A DNA stretch of 64,000 nucleotides from an uncultured Ruminococcus sp. (GTDB taxonomy: Bacteria; Bacillota; Clostridia; Oscillospirales; CAG-272): assembly GCA_902795355.1 (NCBI GenBank), contig CADBKZ010000003.1, forward strand, positions 1 through 64,000, written 5' to 3'. A program made the translations under genes and the position numbers. Below, piece after piece: positions 17,511 to 26,747 of the stretch; position 1 is the stretch's first letter; every line of letters begins with the position of its first letter. The notes below the pieces were generated by a model. The model saw only the letters and a list, made by a program, of their open reading frames with translations, did no database searches and had not been told where the DNA came from.

Positions 17511-18278
17511 ATGAAAGAGGCCGTTCAGAAAGCGGTTGACATTTACGAAGCCTACCGAGATTTCAACGAGAAAACATACACGGCCGCGCTGATTCTTGCC
17601 GCGGGTTCTTCCTCGCGCATGGGCGGCAAAACATCCAAACAGTTTTTGCCCGTTGGCGGAATCCCCGTGCTTGCGCGGTCGCTCCTTGCCTATCAGAAAT
17701 GCCCGCTGATCCGCGAAATTGTAGTCGCCGCGCGCCCCGAGGACGCCGACGAGGTTAAAAAACTCGTGAAAAAATATGAAATTTCCAAATTCACAAAGCT
17801 CGTTTCGGGCGGCGCAACCCGCGCGGAAAGCGCGAAAAACGCGCTGAACGCCGTCAGCGCCGACGTTCAATATGTGGCGGTGGCGGACGGTGCGCGCTGT
17901 TTGACCACTCCGCTTGAAATTGCCCGCGTTTGCGCCTGCGCCTACCGGAACAAAGCCGCTTCGGCGGGCTGCCGCGTGGTGGACACTGTCAAGCGGACGG
18001 GCGCGCTCGGAAACGTGAAAGAAACGGTGGATCGCGAGAACCTTTGGACGGTGCAGACCCCGCAGGTCTTTCATTTGGCGCTCTATGCCGCCGCGACCGC
18101 CCGCGCGGAAGCCGACGGCCTTAAACCGACCGACGACAACGCCATGATCGAACACCTCGGCTATGGGGTCCGCTTGGTGGAATGCAGCCGCGAAAACATG
18201 AAAATTACCACGCCCGCGGACATTCGGCTGGCCGAAGCGATCCTTGCCGCGCGCGGAAAGGAGCCTTCCGATGATTGA
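17511..18278 (+). CDS. ispD: 2-C-methyl-D-erythritol 4-phosphate cytidylyltransferase
   Basis: A 255-residue MEP-pathway enzyme forming CDP-methylerythritol. The nucleotide-binding motif [15 protein letters not shown] starts near residue 23, after a charged N-terminal extension of about 20 residues that most homologues lack; VADGARCL and the conserved VQTPQVF follow. RBS GGGAGG (17499-17504) supports the annotated start, so the extension is probably real. It overlaps ispF by 8 bases, giving paired synthesis of consecutive isoprenoid enzymes. Confidence 0.93.
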   Translation: MKEAVQKAVDIYEAYRDFNEKTYTAALILAAGSSSRMGGKTSKQFLPVGGIPVLARSLLAYQKCPLIREIVVAARPEDADEVKKLVKKYEISKFTKLVSGGATRAESAKNALNAVSADVQYVAVADGARCLTTPLEIARVCACAYRNKAASAGCRVVDTVKRTGALGNVKETVDRENLWTVQTPQVFHLALYAAATARAEADGLKPTDDNAMIEHLGYGVRLVECSRENMKITTPADIRLAEAILAARGKEPSDD

Positions 18279-18753
18279 TATGCGAATCGGCCACGGATAC
18301 GACGTCCACCGCTTGGTGAGCGGCCGCCGCCTGATCCTCGGCGGGGTGGAGATCCCCCATGAAACGGGGCTTCTCGGCCACAGCGACGCGGATGTGCTCG
18401 CCCACGCGGTGATGGATGCCCTGCTCGGCGCGGCCGCGCTCGGCGACATCGGCCGTCTCTTCCCCGACACTGACCCCGCATGGGAAGGCGCGGACAGCCT
18501 TTTGCTTGCCCGCGAGGTTGCCGCGCGGGTCCGCGGCGCGGGTTGGGAGATCGGGAACGTGGACGCAACGGTGTTGGCGCAGGCCCCCAAGCTCGCGCCC
18601 CATATTGCCGCCATGCGCGAAAACCTTGCCGCCTCGCTCGGGATCCCCGCGGATCGCGTCAGCATTAAGGCTACCACCGAGGAAGGCCTCGGTTTTACGG
18701 GCGAAAAGCTCGGCATTGCCGCGCATGCGGTTTGTCTGCTCGGCCGCCCATGA
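18271..18753 (+). CDS. ispF: 2-C-methyl-D-erythritol 2,4-cyclodiphosphate synthase
   Basis: A 160-residue trimeric zinc enzyme of the MEP pathway. GHGYDVHRL carries the metal-binding Asp and His, [19 protein letters not shown] the third ligand, and the C-terminus has the [12 protein letters not shown] block. ATG 18271 follows AAGGAG (18258-18263). Last gene of this operon; a short GGGAGC/GCTCCC hairpin at about 18765-18782 follows without a T-run. Confidence 0.96.
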   Translation: MIDMRIGHGYDVHRLVSGRRLILGGVEIPHETGLLGHSDADVLAHAVMDALLGAAALGDIGRLFPDTDPAWEGADSLLLAREVAARVRGAGWEIGNVDATVLAQAPKLAPHIAAMRENLAASLGIPADRVSIKATTEEGLGFTGEKLGIAAHAVCLLGRP

Positions 18754-18938
18754 AAAAACGAGGGAGCCGGAAAGCTCCCCCAAAAAAGCGTTTTCCCGCC
18801 GACCTGTTTTTCTCCAACGTCCGGTCGTTTTCCATTCCCTGCCGGCATTCCAACGCGATTCTTCACGACAGAATATGACAGATTTCCCCATTTTGACCGT
18901 CTGATAACCCCGAAATTTTTACTCGGAGGACCATTGCC

Positions 18939-19610
18939 ATGATTTATGTTGCTCCCTCTCTTCTCGCGGCCGATTTCGCCAACCTTGAAGCAAGCGTCAA
19001 GCGCGTCACCGACGCGGGCGCGAACTATCTCCACCTCGACGTAATGGACGGGGCGTTCGTTCCCAATTTCAGCTTCGGAACGCCGGTGATTTCGGCGTTG
19101 CGCCGCCACAGCAAGTTGATTTTCGACGTCCATCTGATGATCAACGACCCGATCCGCTACATCGACGATTTTGTGAAAGCGGGCGCCGACATCATCACCT
19201 TTCATGTGGAGAGCTGCGACGACCCCGCGGCCGTGATCCGCGCGATCCGCGCCCGCGAAGTTCGCTGCGGCCTTGCCGTTTCTCCTGCAACCCCCGTGGA
19301 GCGTCTGCTCCCCTACCTGCCCGATATTCAAATGGCGTTGATTATGACGGTTGTTCCCGGGTTCGGCGGGCAATCCTTTATGCCCGAAATGCTCGAAAAG
19401 GTGCGCGCCGTTCGCAAGGTTGCCGACCGCGACCGCCTGAAACTCGATATTGAAGTGGACGGCGGGCTGAACGCCGAAAACATTGGCCAAGCGACCGCCG
19501 CGGGCGCAAACGTGATTGTTGCCGGCTCCGCCATTTTCAAATCGAAAAAGCCGAAACTGACCATCAGTTCCATGCGTTCCGCCGCCGTTATGAACCCATA
19601 CAAAGGATAG
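18939..19610 (+). CDS. rpe: Ribulose-phosphate 3-epimerase
   Basis: A 223-residue TIM-barrel epimerase of the pentose phosphate pathway. APSLLAADFANL at the N-terminus, HLDVMDGAFVPNFSFG with a metal-binding His/Asp pair, and VVPGFGGQSFMPEMLEKV are the standard motifs. CGGAGGA at 18924-18930 precedes the ATG. It is separated from ispF by 185 bases in which no gene or clear promoter was found, and is followed by a perfect palindrome. Confidence 0.95.
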   Translation: MIYVAPSLLAADFANLEASVKRVTDAGANYLHLDVMDGAFVPNFSFGTPVISALRRHSKLIFDVHLMINDPIRYIDDFVKAGADIITFHVESCDDPAAVIRAIRAREVRCGLAVSPATPVERLLPYLPDIQMALIMTVVPGFGGQSFMPEMLEKVRAVRKVADRDRLKLDIEVDGGLNAENIGQATAAGANVIVAGSAIFKSKKPKLTISSMRSAAVMNPYKG

Positions 19611-19623
19611 TTGGGGAAAGACC

Positions 19624-19679
19624 TTGAGAGGGGCGGGAACCTTTTTCTTCCGGAAGAAAAAGGTTCCCGCCCCTCTCAA
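19624..19679. repeat. Perfect 56-bp palindrome downstream of rpe
   Basis: Arms 19624-19651 and 19652-19679 are exact reverse complements with no spacer (centre TTCC|GGAA). It lies 14 bases after the rpe stop. In RNA it would form a very long hairpin and may end rpe transcription, but no T-run follows. It could also be a dispersed REP-like palindrome. Confidence 0.9.
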
Positions 19680-19763
19680 ACTCTCCCCGCCCTTCCAAAA
19701 AGAACGGATAAAACCGGAAAAGGCGCTTTTTTCTTTTTTATACGACTATTATGAAAATTTCTG

Positions 19764-19792
19764 TTGACAAAAAACGAAAATTATGGTAAAAT
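19764..19792 (+). promoter_or_regulatory. Promoter of structured leader RNA, copy 1
   Basis: TTGACA at 19764-19769 and TAAAAT at 19787-19792, 17-base spacer. The same -35, spacer length and ATGGTAAAAT box occur ahead of copy 2. Transcription should begin at or next to 19799, the first base of the outer stem. Confidence 0.8.
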
Positions 19793-19798
19793 GATAGT

Positions 19799-19963
19799 GC
19801 CACACAACGAAATAGCCCTTTAGCGAAAAGTGTGCTTTTTTACTTTGGTAAAAAACGCATGCTCGTTTTTGGCATATTTTTCGTTGAAGTGCTGAAAGTT
19901 GTGTGGCAGCAATAGGAGTTCATGCGTTTTTTCGTGTGTGGCTCCTTGCCGCACACTTTTTTT
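19799..19963 (+). ncRNA. Structured leader RNA, copy 1 (unnamed; attenuator-like)
   Basis: Nested stems: P1 19799-19808 with 19898-19907 (10 bp, GCCACACAAC/GTTGTGTGGC); P2 19818-19829 with 19878-19889 (12 bp with G-U pairs); P3 19830-19835 with 19857-19862; P4 19836-19843 with 19848-19855. An intrinsic terminator follows (19934-19942 with 19948-19956, then seven T). The segment at 19915-19926 can instead pair with 19933-19945, giving an exclusive antiterminator. The copy at 37608-37760 has the same layout with compensating stem changes. I recognise no named riboswitch, T-box or 6S RNA. Cis-attenuation of the lipoprotein gene or a free small RNA are both possible. Confidence 0.75.
19934..19963 (+). 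terminator. Intrinsic terminator inside leader copy 1
   Basis: GTGTGTGGC / GCCGCACAC stem (one U-G pair), 5-base loop, then seven T. It ends 28 bases before the lipoprotein start codon. Confidence 0.85.
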
Positions 19964-19991
19964 ATTTTCATTTTGAAGGAGAAAGAAAAAC

Positions 19992-20744
19992 ATGAAACGC
20001 AAAATCACCCTAATCGCATTGCTTCTCTCGGCATTTGTCCTGCTCTTTTCGTCCTGCGGAGAAATTGCCGCCATGGTCGGAACAGAAACCGACAGCGGTA
20101 ACGCAAACTTGAAATGGTCAATCTCCACCGCCTATAAACGGGCGCAGGATCTCGGCTTTGAAGGCACGCTCGAAGAGTTTCTTGCCATGGTTCAAGGAGC
20201 AGATGGGAGCAATGGAGCGGATGGGATCGGAATCGTCTCCGCACATGTCAATGGCGCAGGCGATCTGATTCTGACTCTGACAAATGGCGCGGAAATCAAC
20301 GCGGGGTCAGTTTATCCGATCCCCGACCCTGCAAACGGGCTCGCTTATGTTGTCGATACAGACGATAATGCGGTAACAATCAAAGGACGCGGGCTCTGCA
20401 CATCCACCAATGTTATCATTCCGAGCATATTGGAAAGCACTCCCGTCCGGTACATTGCAAAATGCGCGTTTGCAGGCGATGAAAATTTGAAAGCCATTTC
20501 CATTCCAAGCAGTATGGAAAAAATAGACGACTATGCGTTTGACGGTTGCTGCAATCTGAAAAGTATTCGCTTTCAAGGCACGAAAGCGGAATGGGAGGCA
20601 ATCGAAAAAGAGTCGTATTGGGACTATGGAACTGACACCTATGTTGTTTACTGCACCGACGGAAATATCTCAACGGACAATTCCCTTCAACAGGGCGGCT
20701 TGGACACGGATTCGAGCTGGGGTCAACTCCATCCGATTCCATAA
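19992..20744 (+). CDS. Surface lipoprotein with BspA-type leucine-rich repeat
   Basis: A 250-residue predicted lipoprotein. A signal peptide ends in a lipobox with Cys22 (LLFSSC). Residues 40-75 contain the AYKRAQDLGFEGTLEEFLA module followed by a short GADGSNGADG collagen-like run, a pairing common in surface proteins of gut Clostridia. A BspA/LRR_5-like segment follows (FAGDENLKAISIPSSMEKI and FDGCCNLKSIRF). Function is unknown, probably adhesion or surface exposure. GAAGGAG at 19975-19981 is the ribosome site. It sits directly behind the terminator of leader RNA copy 1, so expression probably depends on read-through. Confidence 0.8.
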   Translation: MKRKITLIALLLSAFVLLFSSCGEIAAMVGTETDSGNANLKWSISTAYKRAQDLGFEGTLEEFLAMVQGADGSNGADGIGIVSAHVNGAGDLILTLTNGAEINAGSVYPIPDPANGLAYVVDTDDNAVTIKGRGLCTSTNVIIPSILESTPVRYIAKCAFAGDENLKAISIPSSMEKIDDYAFDGCCNLKSIRFQGTKAEWEAIEKESYWDYGTDTYVVYCTDGNISTDNSLQQGGLDTDSSWGQLHPIP

Positions 20745-20750
20745 TCACAA

Positions 20751-20782
20751 AAAACAGGAGCTTTCGGAAAAGCTCCTGTTTT
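20751..20782. terminator. Bidirectional terminator lipoprotein / carD
   Basis: 14-bp perfect stem (20751-20764 with 20769-20782), A-run and T-run on either side, between convergent genes. Confidence 0.9.
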
Positions 20783-20809
20783 GTTGTTTAACCGTTGGTC
20801 TTTCGTTTA

Positions 20810-21322
20810 TTACTCCGCTTCGGCGAGCGAGCCGAACACGTAATTTTCCACTTTATCGTTGGGAATATTAAGCACCAAGGAAAGCTCGGTAAAAAGGTTC
20901 CGTTTGGCCTCTTCCCCGTAGGATCGCTCGGTTTCGGAGAGCCGCTGTGTACGGGAAACCTTGGAAAGGCTGTTTGCCCGTTCGTAAACGGTTTTGATTA
21001 CGCGCACCCATTCATGCGGATCATGCGTTTTCATGGCCTCGATATACGCCGCGCGCAACGCTTTCGCGTCCCCCGCCTGCAAGCTTGAAAGCGCGGGAAC
21101 CTCGCTGACCAGCTCGTTCGCTTCCTCGCGGCTCAACAGCGGCCGCAAAAACACCGCGGTGCAATCGGTTGGCAAATAGATAACGCCGTTCGGATCATGC
21201 AAAGAACGCAGGACATAATAAAGCCGGTCGGTCGGCATTCCGGCCAACGGCGCATATTGCAGATCTTCCACGCGGCAAACGCCGCCTGACGCATGATAAA
21301 CGTAATCACCTTTCCCAAACAT
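20810..21322 (-). CDS. CarD/CdnL-family transcription regulator
   Basis: A 170-residue protein with an N-terminal RNA polymerase-interacting domain (FGKGDYVYHASGGVCRVEDL) as in CarD, CdnL and the TRCF RID, and a helical C-terminal DNA-binding part. CarD-type proteins bind the RNA polymerase beta subunit and stabilise open promoter complexes. ATG 21322 is chosen, with TGGAG upstream. It is monocistronic; the adjacent V-ATPase operon is in the same direction but separated by a terminator and this gene's promoter. Confidence 0.88.
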   Translation of the reverse strand: MFGKGDYVYHASGGVCRVEDLQYAPLAGMPTDRLYYVLRSLHDPNGVIYLPTDCTAVFLRPLLSREEANELVSEVPALSSLQAGDAKALRAAYIEAMKTHDPHEWVRVIKTVYERANSLSKVSRTQRLSETERSYGEEAKRNLFTELSLVLNIPNDKVENYVFGSLAEAE

Positions 21323-21388
21323 TTTAATCTCCATCCTTCGCGGGTTATACGGGGTCAATAAGGCTTTATGATGCTCTTATTTATTTAT

Positions 21389-21418
21389 ATTATACCACAA
21401 AAAAGCGAAAAATGTAAG
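21389..21418 (-). promoter_or_regulatory. Promoter of carD-like gene
   Basis: Minus-strand CTTACA (21418-21413), 18-base spacer, TGG TATAAT extended -10 (21394-21389). Confidence 0.65.
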
Positions 21419-21452
21419 TGATTTTTCAAAAAAAATTTTTAATTTGTTAAAA

Positions 21453-21489
21453 AATACCCACGGGGACCGTTCGGTTTCCCGTGGGTATT
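21453..21489 (-). terminator. Terminator of the V-ATPase operon
   Basis: 12-bp stem (21453-21464 with 21478-21489) five bases after the atpD stop, followed on the minus strand by a run of T. Confidence 0.85.
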
Positions 21490-21493
21490 GCGG

Positions 21494-22186
21494 TTAGGAT
21501 GCGGAGGTTTCGGATTCTTCGTCCTCGTCCGCCTGCGCATTTTGTTCCATTTGCGCCTGCACCATCATGTCCTTGACTTTCATCAGCCGCGTGGTGTTTC
21601 CGCGGTCGTTTTCTTCCAGCCGCATCCGGATGGTCCGGATGATTTCAAGGTACTGCGGCATCAGGATATATTCCAGCGCGTTGACGCGCCGCCGCGTGCG
21701 CTCGATCTCCTCGGCCAGCAGCTGCGCCGTTTTTTCAAGCTCGGCCATGCGCATCAGGTCCTCCATAACGTCGGCCAGCGCGCGCAGGGCGGAATCCAAT
21801 TCTCCCGAGGTGAACGCCATGCCGTAGTTATAGCGGTCGGTGTTCCCCGCCGCCTGCACCTGCAAACGGAATACCGGAACGTTGACGCTCATCAGATTTT
21901 TGTGATCCACTTCGAGCGCGCCCTCTTTTTTGGGGCAGATCAACGCCTCTTGGAGCATTTTCGGGCTGCTGACCGCGCTTGCAACCGTAAACCCGCCGTA
22001 AACCTCTTTCAGCGCGGCTTCCACGCGCTCCCGCAGGGCTTTATCCTCGCGCACCACGTCAAGGAAAAGGCGCATCAGCTCGTCGCGCTTGTCTTTGAGC
22101 AATTTATGCCCGCGCCGCGCCGTTTGATACCGCGTTTGATAGCGTTTCATTTCCATGCGCGTGGGGTTGACTCTGATCTCCGCCAT
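21494..22186 (-). CDS. atpD: V-type ATP synthase subunit D
   Basis: A 230-residue central-stalk subunit that rotates inside the A3B3 head. It has the long antiparallel coiled coil typical of subunit D: the N-terminal block VNPTRMEMKRYQTRYQTA and the C-terminal EIERTRRRVNALEYILMP. The last 20 residues are acidic. Last gene of the V-ATPase operon, 33 bases after atpB, followed by a terminator. Confidence 0.95.
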   Translation of the reverse strand: MAEIRVNPTRMEMKRYQTRYQTARRGHKLLKDKRDELMRLFLDVVREDKALRERVEAALKEVYGGFTVASAVSSPKMLQEALICPKKEGALEVDHKNLMSVNVPVFRLQVQAAGNTDRYNYGMAFTSGELDSALRALADVMEDLMRMAELEKTAQLLAEEIERTRRRVNALEYILMPQYLEIIRTIRMRLEENDRGNTTRLMKVKDMMVQAQMEQNAQADEDEESETSAS

Positions 22187-22219
22187 AGGGGGTCTCCTTT
22201 CCGGTTGTTTTTTCGGGAA

Positions 22220-23602
22220 TTACGCTTCGGTTCCCTGCTGCCAATACTTTTCGAGGAATTTGGGTTTGATCCGCTTCATTTCGCCGCGCGGCAGAATGGA
22301 AAGCAGTTTCCAACCGAGGTTCAGCGTTTCCTCAATGGATCGATTTTCGTAAAATCCTTGGTTGATATACTCCGCCTCGAACGCGTCCGCGAATTTGGCG
22401 TAAAGGCGATCCACGGGCGAGAGCGCTGCCTCGCCGAGCACCACCATCAGCTCCCTTGCCTCTTTTCCGCGGGCATAAGCCGAGAACAGCTGGTTCATGG
22501 TGTCGGCATGGTCCTCGCGGGTCTTTCCGTCGCCGATTCCCTTGTCCTTCAAGCGGGAGAGCGACGGCAGAACGTCCACCGGCGGCAGGTATCCCTTGCG
22601 GTACAGCTCGCGCGACAGGATGATCTGCCCCTCGGTGATATACCCCGTCAGGTCGGGGATCGGGTGGGTTTTATCGTCCTCGGGCATGGTCAGGATCGGA
22701 ATCATGGTAATCGATCCCTCGGAACCCATTTTGCGTCCCGCGCGTTCATAGAGCGTTGCGAGGTCGGTGTAAAGATACCCGGGGTATCCGCGCCGCCCGG
22801 GAACCTCTTTGCGCGCGGCGGAAACCTCGCGCAGGGCCTCGGCATAGTTGGTGATGTCGGTCATGATTACCAGCACGTGCATATCGCACTCAAACGCGAG
22901 ATACTCGGCGGCGGTCAACGCCATACGCGGCGTGGAAATACGCTCGATGGCGGCATCCGACGCGAGGTTGATGAACAGCACGGTGCGGTCGAGCGCGCCG
23001 GTTTTGCGGAAGTCGGAAATGAAGAAGTCCGCTTCCTCGAACGTAATGCCGATGGCGGCGAACACCACGGCGAATTTTTCGTTGCTCCCCAGCACTTTTG
23101 CCTGCCGCGCGATTTGCGCGGCGAGGTTTGCATGCGGCAAACCGGAGCCGGAGAAAATGGGGAGTTTTTGCCCGCGCACCAAGGTGTTCAGCCCGTCGAT
23201 GCTCGAAACGCCGGTCTGAATAAACTCGGACGGATAATACCGCGCGGCGGGGTTGATGGGCGTTCCGTTGATGTCAAGCGATTTTTCGGGGATCAGTTTT
23301 GCGCCGCCGTCGATCGGCTCGCCCATCCCGTTGAACACGCGGCCGAGCATATCGGGCGAAACCGGAAGCTCCACCCCATGCCCCGAAAAGCGCACTTTGC
23401 TGTTGGAAAGATTCAATCCCGCGGCCGACTCGAACAGCTGAACCAAAACGTTTTTGCCGTTGACTTCGAGCACGCGGCAACGGCGCACTTCCCCGTTTGC
23501 AAGCTCGATTTCGCCGAGTTCGTCGTATTTCACGCCCTCGACCTGCCGCACCAACATCAGAGGACCGGCAACTTCTTCGATGGTTCTGTATTCCCGCATC
23601 AT
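22220..23602 (-). CDS. atpB: V-type ATP synthase subunit B
   Basis: A 460-residue non-catalytic nucleotide-binding subunit of the head. It starts with [16 protein letters not shown], has [12 protein letters not shown] and [19 protein letters not shown] in the P-loop position (degenerate, as expected for B), and [17 protein letters not shown]. Two adjacent ATG codons (23602, 23599) are available after AGGAG. It follows atpA by 2 bases. Confidence 0.96.
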   Translation of the reverse strand: MMREYRTIEEVAGPLMLVRQVEGVKYDELGEIELANGEVRRCRVLEVNGKNVLVQLFESAAGLNLSNSKVRFSGHGVELPVSPDMLGRVFNGMGEPIDGGAKLIPEKSLDINGTPINPAARYYPSEFIQTGVSSIDGLNTLVRGQKLPIFSGSGLPHANLAAQIARQAKVLGSNEKFAVVFAAIGITFEEADFFISDFRKTGALDRTVLFINLASDAAIERISTPRMALTAAEYLAFECDMHVLVIMTDITNYAEALREVSAARKEVPGRRGYPGYLYTDLATLYERAGRKMGSEGSITMIPILTMPEDDKTHPIPDLTGYITEGQIILSRELYRKGYLPPVDVLPSLSRLKDKGIGDGKTREDHADTMNQLFSAYARGKEARELMVVLGEAALSPVDRLYAKFADAFEAEYINQGFYENRSIEETLNLGWKLLSILPRGEMKRIKPKFLEKYWQQGTEA

Positions 23603-23604
23603 TG

Positions 23605-25380
23605 TCAGTTCTCCTCCTTTGCGCTTTGAATCAAATGGTTGATCTCGGATGTGATCTCCGCCTCAATCTCGGCAAACTCCGCTTGGAACGTGCTTTCGGG
23701 AATGCTCTTGGCGCGGCCGATGCTCTCGTGAACGGGCAGATTGCAAATATCTTCCACATCCACGCCCGCGGCGATCGCGCGGTTGCCCTCGTCCGCAAAG
23801 CGGAAGATCATGCGCAGCATGGCATGCTGCTTTTCAAGCGAGGTATAGCTGTCAATATCCAAAAACGCGTTCTGTTGCAGGAAGTCCTCGCGGATCGACT
23901 GCGCAACGTCAAGTTTGAGCCGGTCCTCGGCCGAAAGCGCGTCCATACCGACGAGCTTGACGATTTCCTGCAAGTCGGATTCTTCCTGCAATACGCGCAG
24001 GCAACGGCCGGTCAGGGTCGTCCAATCCTTGGAAACATGCTCGGAGAACCAGCTTTCAAGCCGCTCGCGATAGAGCGAATACGACGTTAACCAGTTGATT
24101 GCCGGAAAATGGCGGCGGTAGGCCAACGAAGAATCCAACCCCCAGAACACCTTTACGATCCGAAGGGTTGCCTGCGTAACGGGCTCGGAAATGTCGCCGC
24201 CCTGCGGAGAGACCGCTCCAATGGCCGAAAGCGCGCCCTCGCGGTCGCCCTCGCCAAGGCAAACAACCTTTCCCGCGCGTTCATAGAACTGCGCCAAACG
24301 CGAGGTCAGATAAGCCGGATAGCCCTCTTCCCCGGGCATTTCTTCCAAACGCCCCGACATTTCGCGCAACGCCTCGGCCCAACGGGACGTGGAATCGGCG
24401 ATAACGGCGACCGAATAGCCCATATCGCGGAAATACTCCGCAATGGTGATGCCCGTATAGATGGACGCTTCGCGCGCGGCCACGGGCATATCCGATGTGT
24501 TTGCGATGAGAACGGTGCGCTCCATCAGCGATTTTCCCGTTTTGGGGTCCACCAACTCGGGGAACTCGCGCAGTACGTCGGTCATCTCGTTGCCGCGTTC
24601 GCCGCAACCGATATAGACCACGAGATCCACGTCGCTCCACTTGGCAAGCTGGTGCTGCACCACGGTCTTGCCCGAGCCGAACGGCCCTGGAACGCAGGCA
24701 GTGCCGCCTTTTGCAATCGGAAACAGGGCGTCGATGGGTCGCTGACCCGTAATCATCGGGTCGGCGGGCGGGAGCTTCCGGCGATACGGCCGCGCAATGC
24801 GGACAGGCCATTTCTGCATCAGCGTAATATCCTGCACGGTTCCGTCCGCGAGTTTCAGGTGTCCCGCGGCGGCGGTAACGGTGTAGTCCCCTTCCGCAAT
24901 GTCCAGAACGACGCCTTCGGTTTTGGGCGGGACCATCACCTTATGCAGGATTACTTCGTTCTCCTGCACGGTTCCGTAAATATCGCCCGCGTGAACCGCG
25001 TCGCCCGCTTTTTTTGCGGGCACAAAATGCCAGACCTTGCTTCTGTCCAGCGCTTTTTCGTCAATTCCCCGAATCAGATTCGAGCCGTATTTTTCCCGCA
25101 TGGTTTCGAGCGGGCGTTGAATCCCGTCGAAAATGTTGGTCAGAAGCCCCGGGCCAAGCTCCACCGAAAGCGGCGCGCCGGTGGAAACCACGCGGTCGCC
25201 GCGGCCTAGCCCCGCGGTCTCTTCATAGACCTGAATGGATGCGCGGTCGCCGTGCATTTCGATGATCTCGCCGATCAGCCGGTTGGCTCCCACGTGCACC
25301 ACGTCAAACAGGTTTGCCTCCCGCATTCCCTCGGCAATCACGAGCGGCCCCGATACCTTGCGAATTTTTCCTTCGACCAT
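23605..25380 (-). CDS. atpA: V-type ATP synthase catalytic subunit A
   Basis: A 591-residue catalytic subunit. Walker [18 protein letters not shown] near residue 230, [13 protein letters not shown], and [20 protein letters not shown] are intact, and the non-homologous insert of about 90 residues specific to A subunits precedes the P-loop. ATG 25380 ([19 protein letters not shown]) is chosen. It follows atpF by one base. Confidence 0.96.
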   Translation of the reverse strand: MVEGKIRKVSGPLVIAEGMREANLFDVVHVGANRLIGEIIEMHGDRASIQVYEETAGLGRGDRVVSTGAPLSVELGPGLLTNIFDGIQRPLETMREKYGSNLIRGIDEKALDRSKVWHFVPAKKAGDAVHAGDIYGTVQENEVILHKVMVPPKTEGVVLDIAEGDYTVTAAAGHLKLADGTVQDITLMQKWPVRIARPYRRKLPPADPMITGQRPIDALFPIAKGGTACVPGPFGSGKTVVQHQLAKWSDVDLVVYIGCGERGNEMTDVLREFPELVDPKTGKSLMERTVLIANTSDMPVAAREASIYTGITIAEYFRDMGYSVAVIADSTSRWAEALREMSGRLEEMPGEEGYPAYLTSRLAQFYERAGKVVCLGEGDREGALSAIGAVSPQGGDISEPVTQATLRIVKVFWGLDSSLAYRRHFPAINWLTSYSLYRERLESWFSEHVSKDWTTLTGRCLRVLQEESDLQEIVKLVGMDALSAEDRLKLDVAQSIREDFLQQNAFLDIDSYTSLEKQHAMLRMIFRFADEGNRAIAAGVDVEDICNLPVHESIGRAKSIPESTFQAEFAEIEAEITSEINHLIQSAKEEN

Positions 25381-25381
25381 G

Positions 25382-25744
25382 TTAGGGTTTGTTCCTTTCT
25401 TCTTTTTCCGTTTGCGCCGGCTCGTTATTCTTAAAGAGAATATCCGCGCCGACCGCTCGCTCAACCGCGCGGCGCAGGTTGCTCATGCCGTAGCCGGTGG
25501 AGCCTTCCTGCCCCGGGATGGAAACAATGGCCGGCAGGGGCAGATCCCTGTACCGCGCCGTTTCGTTTTCCAACTGCACGGCGTAATCTTCCGTCAGGAA
25601 AATAACGCCGTACTCCTGTGAGCGCGCCATCATATGCAATTCTTTTGCGGCTTCTTCCACCGTTGCCGCCTCGTGAACCGAGAAGCCGAGCGCCATAAAG
25701 CCAAGCACGGCGTCCCGCTTTCCGATGATCCCGATCTTATACAT
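25382..25744 (-). CDS. atpF: V-type ATP synthase subunit F
   Basis: A 120-residue central-stalk subunit with the Rossmann-like fold of the family: [20 protein letters not shown] at the start and VIFLTEDYA in the middle. The C-terminal 15 residues are polar and probably disordered. Its start overlaps the atpC stop by 8 bases. Confidence 0.93.
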   Translation of the reverse strand: MYKIGIIGKRDAVLGFMALGFSVHEAATVEEAAKELHMMARSQEYGVIFLTEDYAVQLENETARYRDLPLPAIVSIPGQEGSTGYGMSNLRRAVERAVGADILFKNNEPAQTEKEERNKP

Positions 25745-26729
25745 AGCTCATGCGGATCCTTTCTGCGACGGTTTTCGGCGACAGCCCCGCCTCGATTCCC
25801 GCCAGCACAATGCGCAGGTTGCGCACCTCGTACTCGGTTGCGGCCAGATATGCCGCGATGGGTTCGACGCCGTAGGGGATCATTTTCGCGCGCCGCACCG
25901 ACAGCATCCAGCAATTGTCGGCCGCCCGTTCGATTTCGGTGAGCGACGAGGCGACGCCCGCCTCTTTGGCCACCGGTTCCAAATCGGTTCTCGCCGCCGC
26001 TTTCCAAAGGGCTTCCTCGCCCTGTTCATAGGCTTCCGAGAACACGGACGGTTCCACCGTTCCCCCGTCGATCATGGCGTCGCGGAGCATCATCTTCCCC
26101 GCCTCGCCGCTCTTCATGCGCAGCAAGCGCACGCACGTGAGCAGATTGGTCAGGTCGATCCGCAGGCGGACCAACTCCGCAACGAACGCCGCTCCCGCCG
26201 CGGACGCGTCGGCCAACATGGCCGCATAGCACGCGCGATCAAGGATCAGATCCACCCATTGCGGGTTGCCCGTTTTGGCAAATGTTTCGGTCGCTTCCCG
26301 CGCGGCGGCGGCAAACGGTTCCCCGAACGCCGAAAAATCGTTCTTTTCCACGCCGGAAACCACGTCGTCCGCGTTGAGATTTCCGAAATCAAACAGCATT
26401 CCGGCGGGAGAAACGCCCCGTTTGAAGCATTTGACGGCCGCTTTGATATTGTTGCAATCGTACTGCCAACGGAACACGCGCGTCCACGGCGCGTTTCCGG
26501 TGGTTTTTTCGACCTCTTCATAGGCCGCGCGCAACCGGCCGAGCAGAGTCTCCTCGCGCAGAAACGCGCCGGTCTGCTCGTCCCGCCGGACCGCAACGCC
26601 GAACTCGGCAAGCAGATCCGCGCAACGGTCAACGCCGGAAGCCGCCAACAGCCGCTCCAGCTTTTCCCGCCCGATCAGCCCGTTTTCCAACACACGGACA
26701 CGGGCGCTCCCGAACAGATAGTTTTCCAT
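25737..26729 (-). CDS. atpC: V-type ATP synthase subunit C
   Basis: A 330-residue all-helical socket protein that joins the rotor ring to the central stalk (V/A-type C, equal to eukaryotic d). It starts YLFGSARVRVLENGLIGREKLERLL; the interior is rich in acidic helices and ends NLRIVLAGIEAGL. Length is normal. It lies 18 bases after atpE. Confidence 0.92.
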   Translation of the reverse strand: MENYLFGSARVRVLENGLIGREKLERLLAASGVDRCADLLAEFGVAVRRDEQTGAFLREETLLGRLRAAYEEVEKTTGNAPWTRVFRWQYDCNNIKAAVKCFKRGVSPAGMLFDFGNLNADDVVSGVEKNDFSAFGEPFAAAAREATETFAKTGNPQWVDLILDRACYAAMLADASAAGAAFVAELVRLRIDLTNLLTCVRLLRMKSGEAGKMMLRDAMIDGGTVEPSVFSEAYEQGEEALWKAAARTDLEPVAKEAGVASSLTEIERAADNCWMLSVRRAKMIPYGVEPIAAYLAATEYEVRNLRIVLAGIEAGLSPKTVAERIRMSYV

Positions 26730-26747
26730 AAGTCGCCCGCCTTTCCG

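Noticed and set aside
18765..18782. Terminator after ispF
   Set aside because: A 6-bp hairpin without a T-run on the coding strand; too weak to call.
16923..19679. Long minus-strand open frame of 918 codons across tsaB-rpe
   Set aside because: It runs antisense to six well-recognised genes and encodes no family pattern; it is a by-product of high-GC codon use.
19799..19963. Identification of the structured RNA as a T-box, SAM, c-di-GMP, cobalamin riboswitch or 6S RNA
   Set aside because: It has no T-box AGGGTGGNACCGCG, no B12 box, no c-di-GMP or SAM core, and lacks the long bubble-type 6S hairpin; I keep it unnamed.
19764..19963. The two RNA modules as a small transposable element (MITE)
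   Set aside because: No target-site duplication or terminal inverted repeat enclosing the whole unit was seen, and differences fall in compensating pairs in the stems.
21488..23629. Plus-strand frame of 713 codons across atpD/atpB
   Set aside because: Antisense to strongly conserved V-ATPase genes; Arg/His-rich translation typical of a shadow.
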